From Artemisia argyi (lineage: Eukaryota > Streptophyta > Magnoliopsida > Asterales > Asteraceae): DNA of 64,000 nt. A program made the position numbers and the translations under genes. The notes beneath the pieces were generated by a model. The model saw nothing but the letters and a program-made list of their open reading frames with translations. It was not told the origin of the DNA and ran no database searches. This document shows positions 36,296 through 48,965 of this stretch, piece by piece. The stretch spans positions 116,327,949-116,391,948 of the forward strand of contig CM060696.1 in NCBI GenBank assembly GCA_030686995.1, given 5' to 3'. Position 1 is the first letter of the stretch. Each line of letters begins with the position of its first letter.

Positions 36296-39200
36296 TGATT
36301 GACTCCAAACGGTCAACCTAATTGACCAGGGAATGGTCAACCAAGTCAATCTGCCTAGAATCAATCTCCGTTGAAGTATAGGGGTTTCCCCGGGTCGTTA
36401 TGTCCCGACGAGGTGTGGATTGTATTCAAAACAGGTTTGTGATCGGGTGAATTTGGACAGAAAGGGGATTGTGATTGATTTGAACTAAGGAATATATGAA
36501 GAAATAGCTTAAATAAGCTATATAGACAAGACTGTAAAAGTTGAAAAACCAGAAACGTTTAAAACCTAAAAACGCGTACGTTCACGTTTTAAATAACGTA
36601 AACGTACAAAATAAAACGTGAAAAATGAAATCTGAAAACACCCAGGGGATGAAAATGACTTTTTTACAAACTAAAAGATAAAAGAAAATTTTTAGAAAAA
36701 GAAAATAAATTTTTACACTAATTAATTATTTATCATTAATTAATTACTAATAAAAACTAATTATTAATATTTAAAACACTTAAATACAATATAATATTAA
36801 TTAAATACTAGAAAAGTGAAAATAAAATTTCTAAAATTATAAAATAACTAAAAACTAATTTTCAAATTAAAAATAAGTATTTTTGTCTTTTTGTGGTTTT
36901 TATATTAATTAATTACTAATTATATATTAATTACCTAATTAAACTATTTTAAATTATTAAAAATAGAAAATGAACAGTAGAAATTATGAAAAAATTTCTA
37001 AAATTATTTTACATTATATAAAAGCTAGGAAAAATATAAAAACTAGGTTTTGCTTAATAAAAACTAATTATGCTATTTAAAACTAATTATTAATTAATTA
37101 TTAATAAAACTAATATTAATTCTAATAAATACCAAATAATAAAATAAAAATCTGAGAAAATTACTATAAATACTTTAATATAAGAGGAATTTTAAGAAAA
37201 ATATAAAAAAACTAAGTACTTAATAAAAATCTAAAAATGAAAAATAAAATTTAAATAAAATTAAATAGAAGCTATCACTTGAGATTAATTTTTGGTTTTC
37301 TGGAATTTTCTTTTGGAAACTTGTTTTACACCTAAAAATGAAAAACTTTTGTAAAAACAAACTTTGTGGAACTCAAAAATAAGCACAACAAGAGCTTATG
37401 AGCTTGACAGTTGACTTTGGTCAACTGTCCAAGCTATAAGCTGTGAAATAAGCTCTCAGCTTAGACTAGGGGTGGAATTGGGTAGACACATGTCCAATGA
37501 GTAGAAATAAGCCAGAAACAACTAAACCAAACCACTGAATAAGTCAAAAACTCAAAATAAGCACTTATATTCTTGAAACTTGACTGATAATGGGACAGAA
37601 AAGGAAGGCTAAATCAGGTGGGGTCCACAGAGTTTTAGGTCAAACCACAAGTCAAAACTTGGAACCTACCAGGGGGGGGTTTGATAGGAACAAAGAATGG
37701 GGCAAAGGGACCACTGTGGAGGTCAGAAAACCACCACCAAGTGGTGGTGGTGGCTGATGGTCTGCTGCAGCAGAACAAACAAACACCCATGCAGCCTAAT
37801 TTGGGGCTCAGTGGACCCCACAAGAAAATTAGTAAAAATATAATGAAGCTAGGATCTTGGAGATGAGGTGGGGGGGGGGGTTGTAAATATAAACAAATTT
37901 CAAGGCCTAAATCATAACATAAAATTCAAAACAAATCATTCTATATTTGCAAAAATTGAGAAAGGTGCACAATTGACTTTTGATAAAAACTTGAAACCTT
38001 GACTTTGTCCAACTTTGATTGGGTCTAACTGATTGAAATTGATGTGTTAGGTCATATTAGAGCTAAATTAGGCTAGATGGACAACTTTGAAACAAAATGG
38101 GGGAGTTTTGAAATCCAAAAAACCACAACAGTTAACTGTTGGGTTGATTTGGTGGTGATTTGACTTTTTCTCAAATGAGACATGGTTTTTATGAACTAAC
38201 TGAGATACTAGAACATATTGTAGCATGTATTAACCAAGAGTAACAACAAACAAAACTTGAATCACAGAGATAACAGTTAATCCAAACACTCCCTTATAAT
38301 CTGATATTTGGTGATTTACACTACATGTGAAGAATTTAAGCCAAGATTTCACTTACTGATCTTACATACATATGACAAGAACTAAATTAAGCTAAAACTC
38401 TAAATCATAAACAACTAAAACCTAAGAATTACTAATGAGCCATGATTTGACAGTTGAAATAGATTAAATGGACAATTCTTGATACAAGGACTAAACTAAC
38501 TTAGATAAACCATTATACACCTAAATGCACTGATTTGAGCAAAACTACACCAAGTTAAACAATATCACACAATTCTACATTAGATGACCAAATTATAAAA
38601 GGCAAGCTTACACTGTGTCCAATGCTAAGATGTGAGGTACAAAGGCTCAAAACCACCCTAACAGCTTTCCAAGAGGCTGCCAACATCATTTCCATCCAAA
38701 TTGTACTAGGATACAGCTGGGACTTCCTTCTACAATGATTTTTTATTTTGCTCTATTTATTTAGTATTTTTATGAATTTTTATGAAACTGAATGTAAATA
38801 GGTTCTAAAGCTTCAATTACCCAGGAAATATTATGAATAAACTCAGGTAAACTTGAACACACTCTGAACAACAAGATTCAATACTCTACTTAAGAAATTG
38901 AAATATAACTTGAAATTGCAAATTTAAATATTAGCACTTTAAACCTGAAATTACTGAGTAAAATAAGTTCCAAATACACTAAGAGTACTTAATACAGAAA
39001 AAGATTACAATAGAATTTGAATTTTTTTTGCTAAATTGGAAAGCTAAGCTACTTGCTACTAAACTAATCACTAATTATCTAACTCCCTCTCTCCTTGCTC
39101 TTTTCTTGACTTATAAGGTCTAGGTGGGGTTCCTGAGCATTTCCCACACCTCATATGGACCCTTGGATGACTGCAAATTGATCTTGATCCTTCAACAATT

Positions 39201-40177
39201 TTGGCGGCAAAATCTTATTTTGGCAGTTACTGGTAACTTGGAGCAATTTGTGGGAATTTATTGAAGTTTTGGAGGGTTGTGGTTTGGAAGGGGAACAAAG
39301 TATGGGTAGGCTGATGTAGAGGAGGGGGGAGGTGACTTGTGCAGGGGAGTAGCAGGGCAAGTGGTGAGGGAGGTGGAGATGGTTTGACCGTTTGACTGGG
39401 GTCAAACGGTGGTAGTATTAAATTGGGGTGTGGGCTGGTATTTGTTGGGCTTGGGGGTTTAAGGTGGGTTGGATTTGGCAGGTTTGGTTTTTGGGTTAAA
39501 AAGGGTTTAGGTTTAGTTTGTTGGTTTGTTTGTTTATTTTGTAAAAAAAAACACAAGGACCACTTTTGTAATTTAGTGAAACTTGAGGGCTGATCATGTA
39601 CAATTTCCAAAGTGCTCACAAGGGTTAATTCCTGCCAAGTATGAATAATCAAAGGACCGAAAGAGTTAAATTTCCAAAATTTGAAATCCCGGGGACCAAA
39701 TGTGTCAATTTTCAAACTTCGGGGACTAAACTTGTAATTTTCTCAAAATTTTCATCTAGGGATTAAAAGTGACACATGTGAATTCCCAAAGACCCAAAAT
39801 GATTTTTCTTTCAAAAATATCCCACCAGGGACTAAATCTGCCAAAGTTTGAAACTTGAGGGACCAATTTTGTAAATTTCCAAAACTTTTGATATTTTTCA
39901 CCAAAGGACTAAATATGAAAATTTATGATTTCAAAAGGACCTTTGGTGATTTTTCTTTTAAAATATGTGCTCAGGGACAATTTTTAAAAGTTGGGGGACT
40001 GAAACTGCCAATTTTGCAAACTTTGTACGTTTTTCATCTGTTTTTGCTCATTTTGCATCTAAAACATATAAAACACAGTTTTGAAATATTTTCAGTATTT
40101 TGATGCATTACTGAGTGTTTTTGTATGCTTTGCAGTTCAGATTTGACCAAAAATGATGAGTGTTTGAGCACTCATCA
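36296..40177. mobile_element. solo LTR, family B (3882 bp), TSD ATGAC
   Basis: TGATTGACTCC...GAGCACTCATCA flanked by ATGAC at 36291-36295 and 40178-40182. Removing it rejoins CTTAAATGAC with CCCCCAAAAG, exactly as in the other family A LTRs (TTAAATGACCCCCTAAAA). It has no coding region. The contents parallel 14870-18492. The great length and lack of genes resemble Ogre/Tat-type LTRs. Confidence 0.92.
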
Positions 40178-40214
40178 ATGACCCCCCAAAAGCGGTACAC
40201 TTTTCGCTTCATCA

Positions 40215-42760
40215 AATATCCCTACACCTGGGATTTGCTTGTCCTCAAGCAAATGAGCTTTTCCACCAATAAAAATATAAATTAGGGGTCATTTAACTGT
40301 AATATAAAAGTAATTACAACAAATGATCGTTCTACCTTAGTCAAAACAAGCACGGAAATCATACACTAGCACCTCACATTAAGTATTTGGATACTCTCAT
40401 CTCTCGGGTGTTGCAAATTTATATATCATAATTGGAAATGGAGAAATATCACTCATTACCTGTCATAGCAAATAGATTACCATAGGCTTGAGAAAGGATC
40501 AAAACCTCCACCACTTGGCGTAAGCACCTAGGATAAACTATCAAATAGGTCTTTTAAAGGGTTATAACGTTAGGTGTAGGGGATATGGAAAACACAGTTT
40601 TGTTGGTTAAACGGATATTTTACTGGTGGCAAGTCAATTGTCTTAGTTAACTACATGTAGAATGAGGCGTTGCTAAGCCAAGACTCGACTCAACATGAAC
40701 TAACTACGACTCTTTTTGGATTTTTTTCAAGACACTATTTGACTTAAACACAAATAAAAGAAACGGATGGCAGCCCGTATGTTTTTCTCTTTTCTTTTTA
40801 TATTTTTTTTTCATTTATTTTTCGTTTTCCATTTTTATTATTATTATTATTATTATTTTTGCATACACTTTTACTCTACCATCCAAAATAATACATCAAA
40901 GGGAGCTCGTTTCCTCCCTACACTTGAACTTTTACATACTTTACATGTAAGTAATCTAATGACTCGAATCAAGATAATCAAAACACTTGGAGTACTATAA
41001 AACATTAACGCACACATGAGGGTAATAAATGATGTTCTTCCCCATTACTCCATAACACAAGTACTTTACCCATGAGTCCCAATCGTCCCAAAACAATATG
41101 TACATGATATGACTCGACTTAGCAACCATGTAATCAATTAGACAATTAACTAAGGGTTTAAACAAATAACAACAATACACTAAAGATGAGTGCATACACG
41201 GAAGGCTAAGGCAATTTGGGTGTACATTTGGGGTGGATTGTAAACAAATTTTACCTTTATGTAAAATGTTTAAAGTTGGAAATGAAAAAGATAGGCTATG
41301 TGGGGTGTACTAGGGGTATCGTGTACTAAAAATGAGTACAACACAAGGGTGTGAGAGAATTACTTTACCTATGAAGTCAATGTAATTATATTACAGGTGT
41401 AAAACAAGGGTTATCCTAATGCCTCTTATCATGTTGTAAATCCTAACTACACGAATGTAGTCTCACTAGCGGTCTCGGGATGCATCGCTATCACAAGTTC
41501 TAGAATCTAAATGCTACCGGTACACTCATAAGCACTAAGAATGAATGCTTTTTCCTAAAGATCTAAAGGCAAACCTCGCATTTTTTGGGTGGAAATTTTT
41601 GAGTGGTATGGTTTTTGTGCTAGTCATACAATTCCTATCCATGAGACGCTTATTAAGACTAAAGTTTCACTCCTACATGTTGCAAAAAATTTTAAATTTG
41701 GTGCTAAAATTGCCCCAACAAGTATTCCTCTTAGCTTTATTACACATTCACTATCAAACAAAACAAAAATCAAGTGGAGTTATAGTTTCTAAGGCATCCT
41801 AATTTACCCTCCCGACACTTAAACCGAACATTGTCCCCAATGTTCTAGATAAAAGATGTAAAAGTAAAAATAAATGAGAATGAAAGAAACTAATACTCCC
41901 ATGATTCGCTCGGTATGGACGATGTGATAACATAGTTAAATCTTCCTCGAAGAGAATGAACATGATAAGCTCCACTTGAGAAATGTAATCATCTTCTTGT
42001 CCAATATAACCTGTAATCAACAAACACAAAAACCAAAGCATCAAACCAAACAAAGAAAAACCACAACTAGATGTAATTCCAGACTTAGAAATAAAAACAA
42101 AACAAAGCAATAAAATGATAGTATACTTGTGGAATGAATTACAAATAGGAACTCATAAAACATATCCACAAGTATTGACACACAAAAAAGATAGAATATA
42201 TGCTAATCATGAATTGTGAATTTTTCATGTTCGAAATCCGTTCTTTTTTTTTTAACAAAATATAAACTTCCCTACACTTGTCTTTTTGTAAAATACCTTT
42301 ATATGCAATTAAGACGAAGTTAAAAACAAAATAAAGCATTTTCACAAATTATTCGAAACATGAAAATTAAACAACTATGATTAAGCATATATGACACAAA
42401 CAAACAAATAAAATAAAAAACATCAAACAATTAAAAACATGGGTTGCCTCCCAAGAAGCGTTTGTTTTTGTTCGAGTCACGAGCCTGACTCTACCCTTAT
42501 TGAATGGGAATAGGGGAGGTTTTCCCTACACTTAGGATTAAGTGCGGGTGAAAGTAGCGATATACACCCTTAGGGTGGAAATATGCCATGTGAGGTGAAG
42601 GGGGTGAGTGAATGGCTTCCTTCATCCTAAAACTACCTGGATAATATTTGTTGATGGGTGGGTCAGTTCCTCTTTTGTCCCCTAGATCTAAAACTACCCG
42701 GAAATATGCCACGTGAGGTGAAGGGGGTGAGTGAATGAGGATTTTTATGTAATGACATAT
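40215..42760 (-). mobile_element. degraded 3' internal region of the minus-strand Ty3-like element
   Basis: Minus-strand landmarks are CTTGAGGACAAGCAAATCCC next to the PPT (near 40225-40250) and GCTTCTTGGGAGGCAACCC (near 42445-42460). Both phrases are common between integrase and the 3' LTR of plant Athila/Tat-type elements. No pol ORF survives; short ORFs here are chance. A ~38-bp phrase (GAAATATGCCAYGTGAGG...) is duplicated at 42578 and 42700. The element is truncated at about 42760. Confidence 0.6.
40833..40858. repeat. (ATT)n microsatellite
   Basis: Eight or so TTA units inside the degraded retroelement. Confidence 0.9.
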
Positions 42761-42764
42761 ACTT

Positions 42765-43948
42765 CACTCTGTTCTTTAATTTATTATATTGAGGAAAGTA
42801 AAGTAAAAGAAAGAAAATGAAAGAATGTTGATTTTTTTATTTTTTATTTTTTTTTCTAGAGCGGATAAAGTCCATATAATATAATAGCAAGATATTTTTC
42901 AAAATATACAAATATCATACGTGAACTTTGACAAATACCAATATCCGATATGTACTTTCAAAATTTGTCTCAATATCATACCTTAGTTGAAGGGATATAA
43001 TTAGTCACCGGTAAAACTAATTACACGACATTGTTACAGATTTTTATTGGTGAAGTGAAGATTAATCTAAATGTTTATTATATCTTACTTATATTTTTCG
43101 TATATATTTTTACAAACACTTTATATACACAAATATGAATCCTAATAATTATAAATCGGTGCGATCAAGAAATTGAAGAAGAAAGCAATAGATGTTCTTG
43201 ATTAATTATTATCCAATTATTTATCATTCGTTTGAATCAGTTAAACGACCGAAAAAATTTATCATGCTATTCATTTGTTCAATAACTATTACTTTATAGT
43301 AAAACTAAGTTCCACTACGTTATAAAAAAACACACTTTCGGTATACGAAAAAGTCCACTTCGAGTAGCATTAGTAGATGGCGAAGCGAATTAAAGACTGT
43401 AACGAAATATACGTTATCCAAGCTTCAACATGACAGTGAATGAGTAGCATACAATGACGTGTCATATACATATAATGTGGACTTTGGCATATTAGAAATA
43501 AGTCTGATGATAACAGAACATATTTTGAATGTACATGTATGATATTGGTATTTTTTTTTAAATTCACGTGTGGTATTTGTATGTTTTTAAAAGTATCTTG
43601 CTATTATATGAATTTAACCCTTTTAGAGCTAATACAAAAGTAACGAAAGTTGTCACTTTTTATATTTTTCATATTTGTTAGTTTACTGCTATACCATTTT
43701 CAACTAATTGGATCTAATAAAAAGTTTGCAAATAAGAGGGTACTTGTGTCATTAAGCTTGATTTGATTTTGTTTGTTTCACTCTATTCATGTTTCATCTC
43801 ATGTATGGGTGAAAGTTTTGAATGAAAAGGATCACTACTTCCTTTCACTTTACCTCACTTTCAATACTTTTAAAAACTTAAGAACAAGACATTTTTTTAG
43901 TTTCTTTCCTTTACTTTCACTTTCTCTTCAACATTTACTTTAGAACAC
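42765..43948. mobile_element. MITE-like inverted-repeat element split by a nested MULE MITE
   Basis: Left end CACTCTGTTCTTTAAT followed by GAAAGTAAAGTAAAAGAAAG; right end (read inward) CTGTGTTCTAAAGTAAATG followed by GAAAGTGAAAGTAAAGG. The TIR is related to that of the MITE at 3016-3418. No exact TSD was recognised. Confidence 0.5.
42863..43620. mobile_element. 758-bp MULE-like MITE with 9-bp TSD
   Basis: Long terminal inverted repeats (about 90 bases): GGATAAAGTCCATATAATAT / AATAGCAAGATA on the left, complementary to TATCTTGCTATT / GAATTTAACCC on the right, with shared internal ACAAATATCATACGTGAA and AATACCAATATC. Flanks TTCTAGAGC (42854-42862) and TTTTAGAGC (43621-43629) match at 8 of 9 bases, the TSD length of Mutator-like elements. 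Confidence 0.75.
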
Positions 43949-44395
43949 AGTAATACGTCATCTATTTGAAATAGTATCACATTTCTTTCATTTAATAAAC
44001 AGAACACTCTGAAAGATATCATGAAACTTTGTTAGAACAAATAGTTAGCAAAGTCATTATTCATAACCTTGAATGGTTCAAATATAATTACACCTTAAAA
44101 CCATATTAAGCCAAAAAAAGCAAGACCAAAAACCAAAAAGCTATTGTTTGAACAACACTAGCAACAGGCCAAACACTCGATTAACAAGCCATCACACTTA
44201 TAGCTCATTTTTTCTTCTACATATTTGAACCCTTTTAAACATCAGTCGAGTTTGAGGTTATTATACTTTTTTATCAGTAGTTGGAGAATGAAACATAGAA
44301 GCACTCAGTCAAGCAAAACCAAACTTTATGGCACACCCTAAAACAAAACTTCCAAAGAGCGCAAGATTATGTTTGATAAATAGAACTGCCCCGTA

Positions 44396-44586
44396 TTAAC
44401 TTGTAGGGATTGCTGACTCATCCTTCTTCGGCTCCAACTTCTCAGCCTTGGAAACAGCTTGCAACGTCTTGTAGAACTCCTCAGGAAGTGGACCAGCTCG
44501 GTGCAGTGGCACATTCTGTGGAACTGATGCGTAGTTCTTGACTACTTCACATTCAGAATCACCGTCTACTACCCATGGGTCCCACT
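44396..44586 (-). CDS. last exon of mitochondrial complex I subunit NDUFA5 (B13) homologue; rest not found
   Basis: On the minus strand an acceptor (GGAATGTAG) is followed by an exon encoding EWDPWVVDGDSECEVVKNYA, VPLHRAGPLPEEFYKTLQAV and a lysine-rich tail ending IPTS and TAA (44396-44398). The EWDPW...DxECEV...VPxHRxGPLPEEFYKTL pattern is the conserved C-terminus of plant NDUFA5-type NADH dehydrogenase 1 alpha subunit 5. Acceptor phase (G|AG) matches an upstream exon, but I find none of the earlier exons in the next 2.4 kb. It is either the end of a gene with a very long intron or a truncated copy. The exon itself is intact. Confidence 0.7.
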
Positions 44587-46959
44587 CTACATTCCAACAC
44601 AATAAGAATTCAATACCGTTTGCATTTGTGGAAGATAGGTCCAAAGGCAATTCACTCACGTAACACATGATGAAAACAGAAGACTGATTACCCATAATCT
44701 TACAATTTTCTAAGGATCTTAAAAAGCTGTTATGTTACTTTTTCGTAAACTATTCTGGCAACTAATTGTGGCCAGATTATTACGTATTAGTAACAGCCAT
44801 TTTTGCAGCAAATTTATACAGGCATCAAGGAAGGTTAAAGAGTTTACTTACGTAAGGAGCAAAGAATGAAAGTTAAAAAGCAAACAGTTTAAAGAGTGAG
44901 ATTGAAATCTATAACTTCATGAAGAATGGTTGATCACTCCTTTTTGGAGAAGAAATGTAGGAGAATCTGATAGCAAATAGAAGCTTACCACACACAAAAA
45001 ACAAAAGCAAGATTTCCTTAAATATAAGATGAAAACCGAAATTTAAATTCGATAAGAACCTTATAACTGTCATTGTAACTATTTTAACTATTGCAGAGAT
45101 GTTGATTTATTAACAAAGGCAAAACACTCTGGGTTGGACAACGGGTCAAAGCCGGAAGTTTTTGGTACTGGTTTACTCAGATTGACCCAATACAACTCCT
45201 TCCACTTTCTACAATGACACCAAACATTAAATAAAATTACAAAAGCTAGTGCATTTAAGCATTTTATTAGCATATAATCCAATATTTAAAAACATTGATC
45301 AGGTGAATGAATCTAATACAAATACACTTTGAGGAACCTGTTTCCAAAGCTTAATTACTTAATGACTCTTACTTAATTTTATCCAGTTGGCCCGTTAGGT
45401 ATAAAAAAATCCAAATAGACCCATTCATAAGTAACTTAGTCAAAACTGCAATTTATGACCCTATTTGAAACAATATAAAATTTTGATGGTGACACAATAC
45501 ACATGTCATGCCACAATTTTTCAATATTCTGTCTTGATCACAGACCAGAAGGGTGTATTAGAGCACCTTGAAGTCTAAAAGTCCAATTGGTGAGGAACAC
45601 TCAGATATGAACAGAGTTAAAGTTCGTAAAAGAGCATGTATTCAGATTATTAAGCTACAACCGGTATTAGTCTGCAATACTTCAAAGGTATCATTCTGAA
45701 ATTTAAAAAGGGGGTTAAGGCTATGTATAATGACTAGCAACTGTACAATATAACCATAAATACACTCAAAACTAGCAATGTCATTTTTTATTACGGACTC
45801 CTCAATTTAAATAGTTAAGAAAACTGATCAACACTGGGTCTTTTGGTACGGGTCAGGTAGGGATGGGTCGACCTGACGTTTGTCAAATATTCTTGAATTC
45901 GTTATGAATAGCTCAGTTTCAATTGTGGTTACAAAAATCATATTGTTCCAGAACAATCTATCTGTTTGAATAAAATGATTAGGAGATCGATGCAAGAAAA
46001 GTACACATTATGCGATTTTCATCCATTTCGACCCATTTTCACATATGCTATTTCGTTACCTGTTGGAGTTGAAAGTATATAAACATAACCCAAATCGAAT
46101 GATTCATAAGTAAATGGGTAGGCATGTCGCCTCTACGATATAGTATTGATACATGGTATGGACATATATCTTACATTCTTACACTATTAACAAGACATTA
46201 CTTTTAGACGGTCATCGCAGGATACTCAAGTCAAAAGGTTATTGCACAACCATCCTATAAGTCTATATTAGTAAACTTCCTGAAAATTACATAAGCCAAC
46301 CTATTGCTAAAAACCTAAAATTTTCATATTAAAAAAAAAAAAAAAAAAAAAAACACCTTAGAGAATTTACTTTGAATAGATACTTATGGTTAATCTCCCA
46401 TAGGATATGCTCTAAGTTACTAGTCTTGTTTAATATTTAGTGTGGGATTTGTCAATGATGACGTTTCGACGTAATTTGAAACAAAATTTGTTAATATGTT
46501 AGAAGAAAAGATTAAGACGTGTGAGTTGCTAATGGAAGTGATTAACCACCAACTTGATTAGCTTGTAACCTTGTAGAGATGAGCAGGGTTACTCTATCAC
46601 GACACAACTGAACTACAACCCCAAGATTAAGTAGAGCACCATACATGTATATATAATGAGCTTATTATATGTGTAACTGCTATGTAAATACAATTTGTTT
46701 GTGTGATATATGAAAATCGGAAGACTTAGGTAACATTGAGTTGCATTCTGTGCGACAAGTGACAAAAAGCAAGTGCTTTCTTACATTGGTCATCAACAAC
46801 TATATCATTTGCTAATTGCTATACACAACAACAATCCTTTTCGAAACATGTAAGATCTTTGAAGGAAAAATTTGAGGAAGTCAGGTAGACTATTTTAGTT
46901 GGATGTTAATGGACACTCCTTTGTGTCTATCTTTGTGTTCTTCTTAGTCTTTTTTCTGT
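44587..46959. other. no recognisable exon; intron or intergenic DNA
   Basis: AT-rich sequence with a 20-plus A-run at 46331-46352 and GGGTCAGG/GACCCATTT phrases at 45840-45870 and 46025-46120 of a dispersed repeat also seen at 57430, 59120 and 60115. Both strands were searched for earlier NDUFA5 exons without success. Confidence 0.5.
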
Positions 46960-47345
46960 TGGGTACCTGCAGGAACTTTCACTGGCATAACAAGAGTTGT
47001 TGGGAACGGACTGTTGAGAGGTGGTGCAGGAGCAGACCATTTCCAAGACCTCACTCATCTTTGGCCTTGACTTGGGGTGTCTATAGACAAGCAAGAATTA
47101 GCTATAATTCTATAAAGGACAACTCCTGTGCGGAGTTGAACGAGTACTTACCTCCGAGATTTGAATCAATGATTCCAAAGAACTTCTTGGACTCTAGTGG
47201 TTTCACCCATTGTATAATTATTTCTTCACGATGAGGCGCGTTCTCGTCTAATAGCCTAATGGGTGCCTACCGGTGATAAGCTCATATAAGAAAATCCCAT
47301 AGCTCCATACTGCATTGGGGTAAATCTTTACTCTAGTGCTGCATG
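46960..47345 (-). pseudogene. receptor-like cytoplasmic kinase (PBS1-like/PBL type) pseudogene
   Basis: Minus-strand pieces in order: VWSYGIFLYELITGRHPLGY (kinase subdomain IX, near 47265-47320), then with shifts KFFGIIDSNLGGKYSFNSAQ (near 47150-47200), then HPKSRPKMSEVLEMV (subdomain XI, near 47000-47060). All are typical of the RLCK VII C-lobe. Multiple frameshifts and stops separate them, and the N-lobe is absent. Nothing can be translated as a kinase. Confidence 0.7.
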
Positions 47346-47515
47346 TCCGATGGGTTCCCTGAACTAATGACGGTTGATCACAAGAAATTTAGCATTTAAT
47401 AATGAAACCAAAAGTTTAAACACGTCTCTAAAATCTCAGTGTCCATAGGTGATTTTTATTTAATCGACCTCTCAAAGAGTTCCTGTTTGGTGACATACAT
47501 GAATTGTGTTTCTTA

Positions 47516-47522
47516 TAATAAC

Positions 47523-47577
<55 letters not shown>
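47516..47577. repeat. (AAT)n microsatellite
   Basis: About twenty AAT/ATA units; the poly-Asn ORF across it is an artefact. Confidence 0.97.
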
Positions 47578-47599
47578 GAAAAAAGAGAATATGTGTAAC

Positions 47600-48508
47600 C
47601 AAGTTTCATGAGTGTTTTAATCTTGTTTGATACGCCAGGGCTCTTTGATCTTTATGCCATACGTTTGGACTTCTTGAGTCATTTGGGTAGTCCGTCCTCC
47701 TGCAACATTGGCGTAATCCGGGATCCCATAATCTTCTTTGAATCGCAACCTTCGTCTTTTCCTTCTTTCGTATTCCTTTGCCTTAGACATAACACAACAC
47801 CATTCTTCCGTCTTCCGCTACCCATGTGGTAACACTCCTCACTCCTTCAAAAATCACCTTGCCCTCAAGGTGATACGAAGAATATGTCGATTGAGAATCC
47901 GCTAATTCCTCGCTTAAATTCAATTTTATTTCATCCAAACGACTATCAAATTCACCACCTCCATCCTTAAGTGTCGATATCACTCTATTCAACTCATTCT
48001 CGCCAACCTTTAGTGCTTCGCCACCACCCACAACCTCTTCAACTCTAATATACTCATCAGCATTCAATGATCCTTCAGCCTTAGGTGAAACAAATTCACC
48101 CATTAATGGTATAATGACATCTATTTTCTTTTCAACAATGTGCTCTTTCTCTTCCTTTGCAATTGTCTCAAAACGAACCTCGGTGATACGAGCTTTGAAG
48201 AAGTCTTCTCCCAAAGTTAAAGGATTGGACCTCAAAAATTCCCAAATATCTAGGTTAGCGAAGCGTGTTTCCGCCGCACAGGTCAATGAAAAAGCTTCAT
48301 CTAAAGTTTTGGGATTTGACCGTAAGAGTAAACATTGTAGATCTAGTTTAAGTCCGGAGATATAAAACGATATAAGTAAAGATTCAGATATCATTGTTAC
48401 TCGATTTGCAAGTACTACAAACTCACTCTCATATTCGGCCACCGTACCCATTTGCAAGAGCTTAGAGAGTGCGTATTCCGCGTCCTGATCGCTACCGCCC
48501 AATGCCAT
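47600..48508 (-). pseudogene. Ty3-type gag fragment, partly open (47783-48508)
   Basis: The minus-strand ORF of 241 codons starts MALGGSDQDAEYALSKLLQM and holds the retrotransposon gag pattern GTVAEYESEFVVLANRV, SFYISGLKLDLQ, EAFSLTCAAETRF, then VEKKIDVIIPLMGEF. The segment LRSNPKTLDEAFSL...ETRF is repeated as LRSNPLTLGEDFFK...EVRF, an internal duplication. The ORF ends at 47783 before any protease; downstream remnants reach about 47600. On the other side sit leader and LTR-like sequences (48530-48965). It is a gag relic without pol. Confidence 0.75.
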
Positions 48509-48529
48509 GAATAATACTCAACCGATTAA

Positions 48530-48965
48530 TAACTCAAAAAAAAAATTCGATGAATAGTACCCGCGATGAACAGTATCCGATGAACAGTAACTCCGACAAA
48601 ACAGTGTGCGTGAATAGTGATTGATGAACATCACCGTGAATAGTGTTCGTAAACAATAACTTTTTTTTTTTTTTTTTTTTTTAACCCTAATTAAAAATCC
48701 TCTCAATGAAAGCATCAATTGATACGACCCGTTAAGGTTGTATCAGGATAGAGCACCATTTCAAGCGTGTGCTGGCTCCGTCAGAAAATAGAAGAAAAGA
48801 ATTAGAGATTTGTTTATCTTTAACTTTGATTGATTGATTATAATAAAGGTTTACAAGAGTATTTATAAGACAAAACCCTAAGACCCTAAATAGGCCATGG
48901 GCTCTGGCCAGGCATATCATTGTCACTCTAACTTTAATATCAATCAAAAAACCATCCAAGTTTCA
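48530..48965 (-). mobile_element. retroelement leader and 5' LTR fragment for the gag at 47.8-48.5 kb
   Basis: 48540-48655 contains repeated GATGAACAGTA / GAATAGTG phrases in the leader. On the minus strand, TGATACAACC...CGTATCAATTGATGC at 48710-48750 looks like an LTR end next to a PBS, and ACTTATAAATACTC-type TATA sequence lies at about 48855-48866. The upstream LTR edge was not resolved. Confidence 0.5.

Larger units (their letters stand above)
32918..40214 (-). mobile_element. 3' LTR (family A) of a minus-strand Ty3-like element, split by two nested LTRs
   Basis: The LTR runs from TGATGCGTGG (32918) to CGCTTCATCA (40214). Subtracting the nested elements and their duplicated TSDs leaves about 1712 bp, close to the 1693 bp of the nested family A copy, which supports the reconstruction. 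On the minus strand the purine-rich AGGTGTAGGGATATT directly precedes the LTR start TGATGAAGCG, as a PPT should. The left flank GTATG/CATAC has no matching partner, because the rest of the element is truncated on the right. Confidence 0.85.

Noticed and set aside
45088..45282. Minus-strand 64-codon ORF as a missing NDUFA5 exon
   Set aside because: Its sequence (LNALAFVILFNVWCH) does not resemble any part of NDUFA5.
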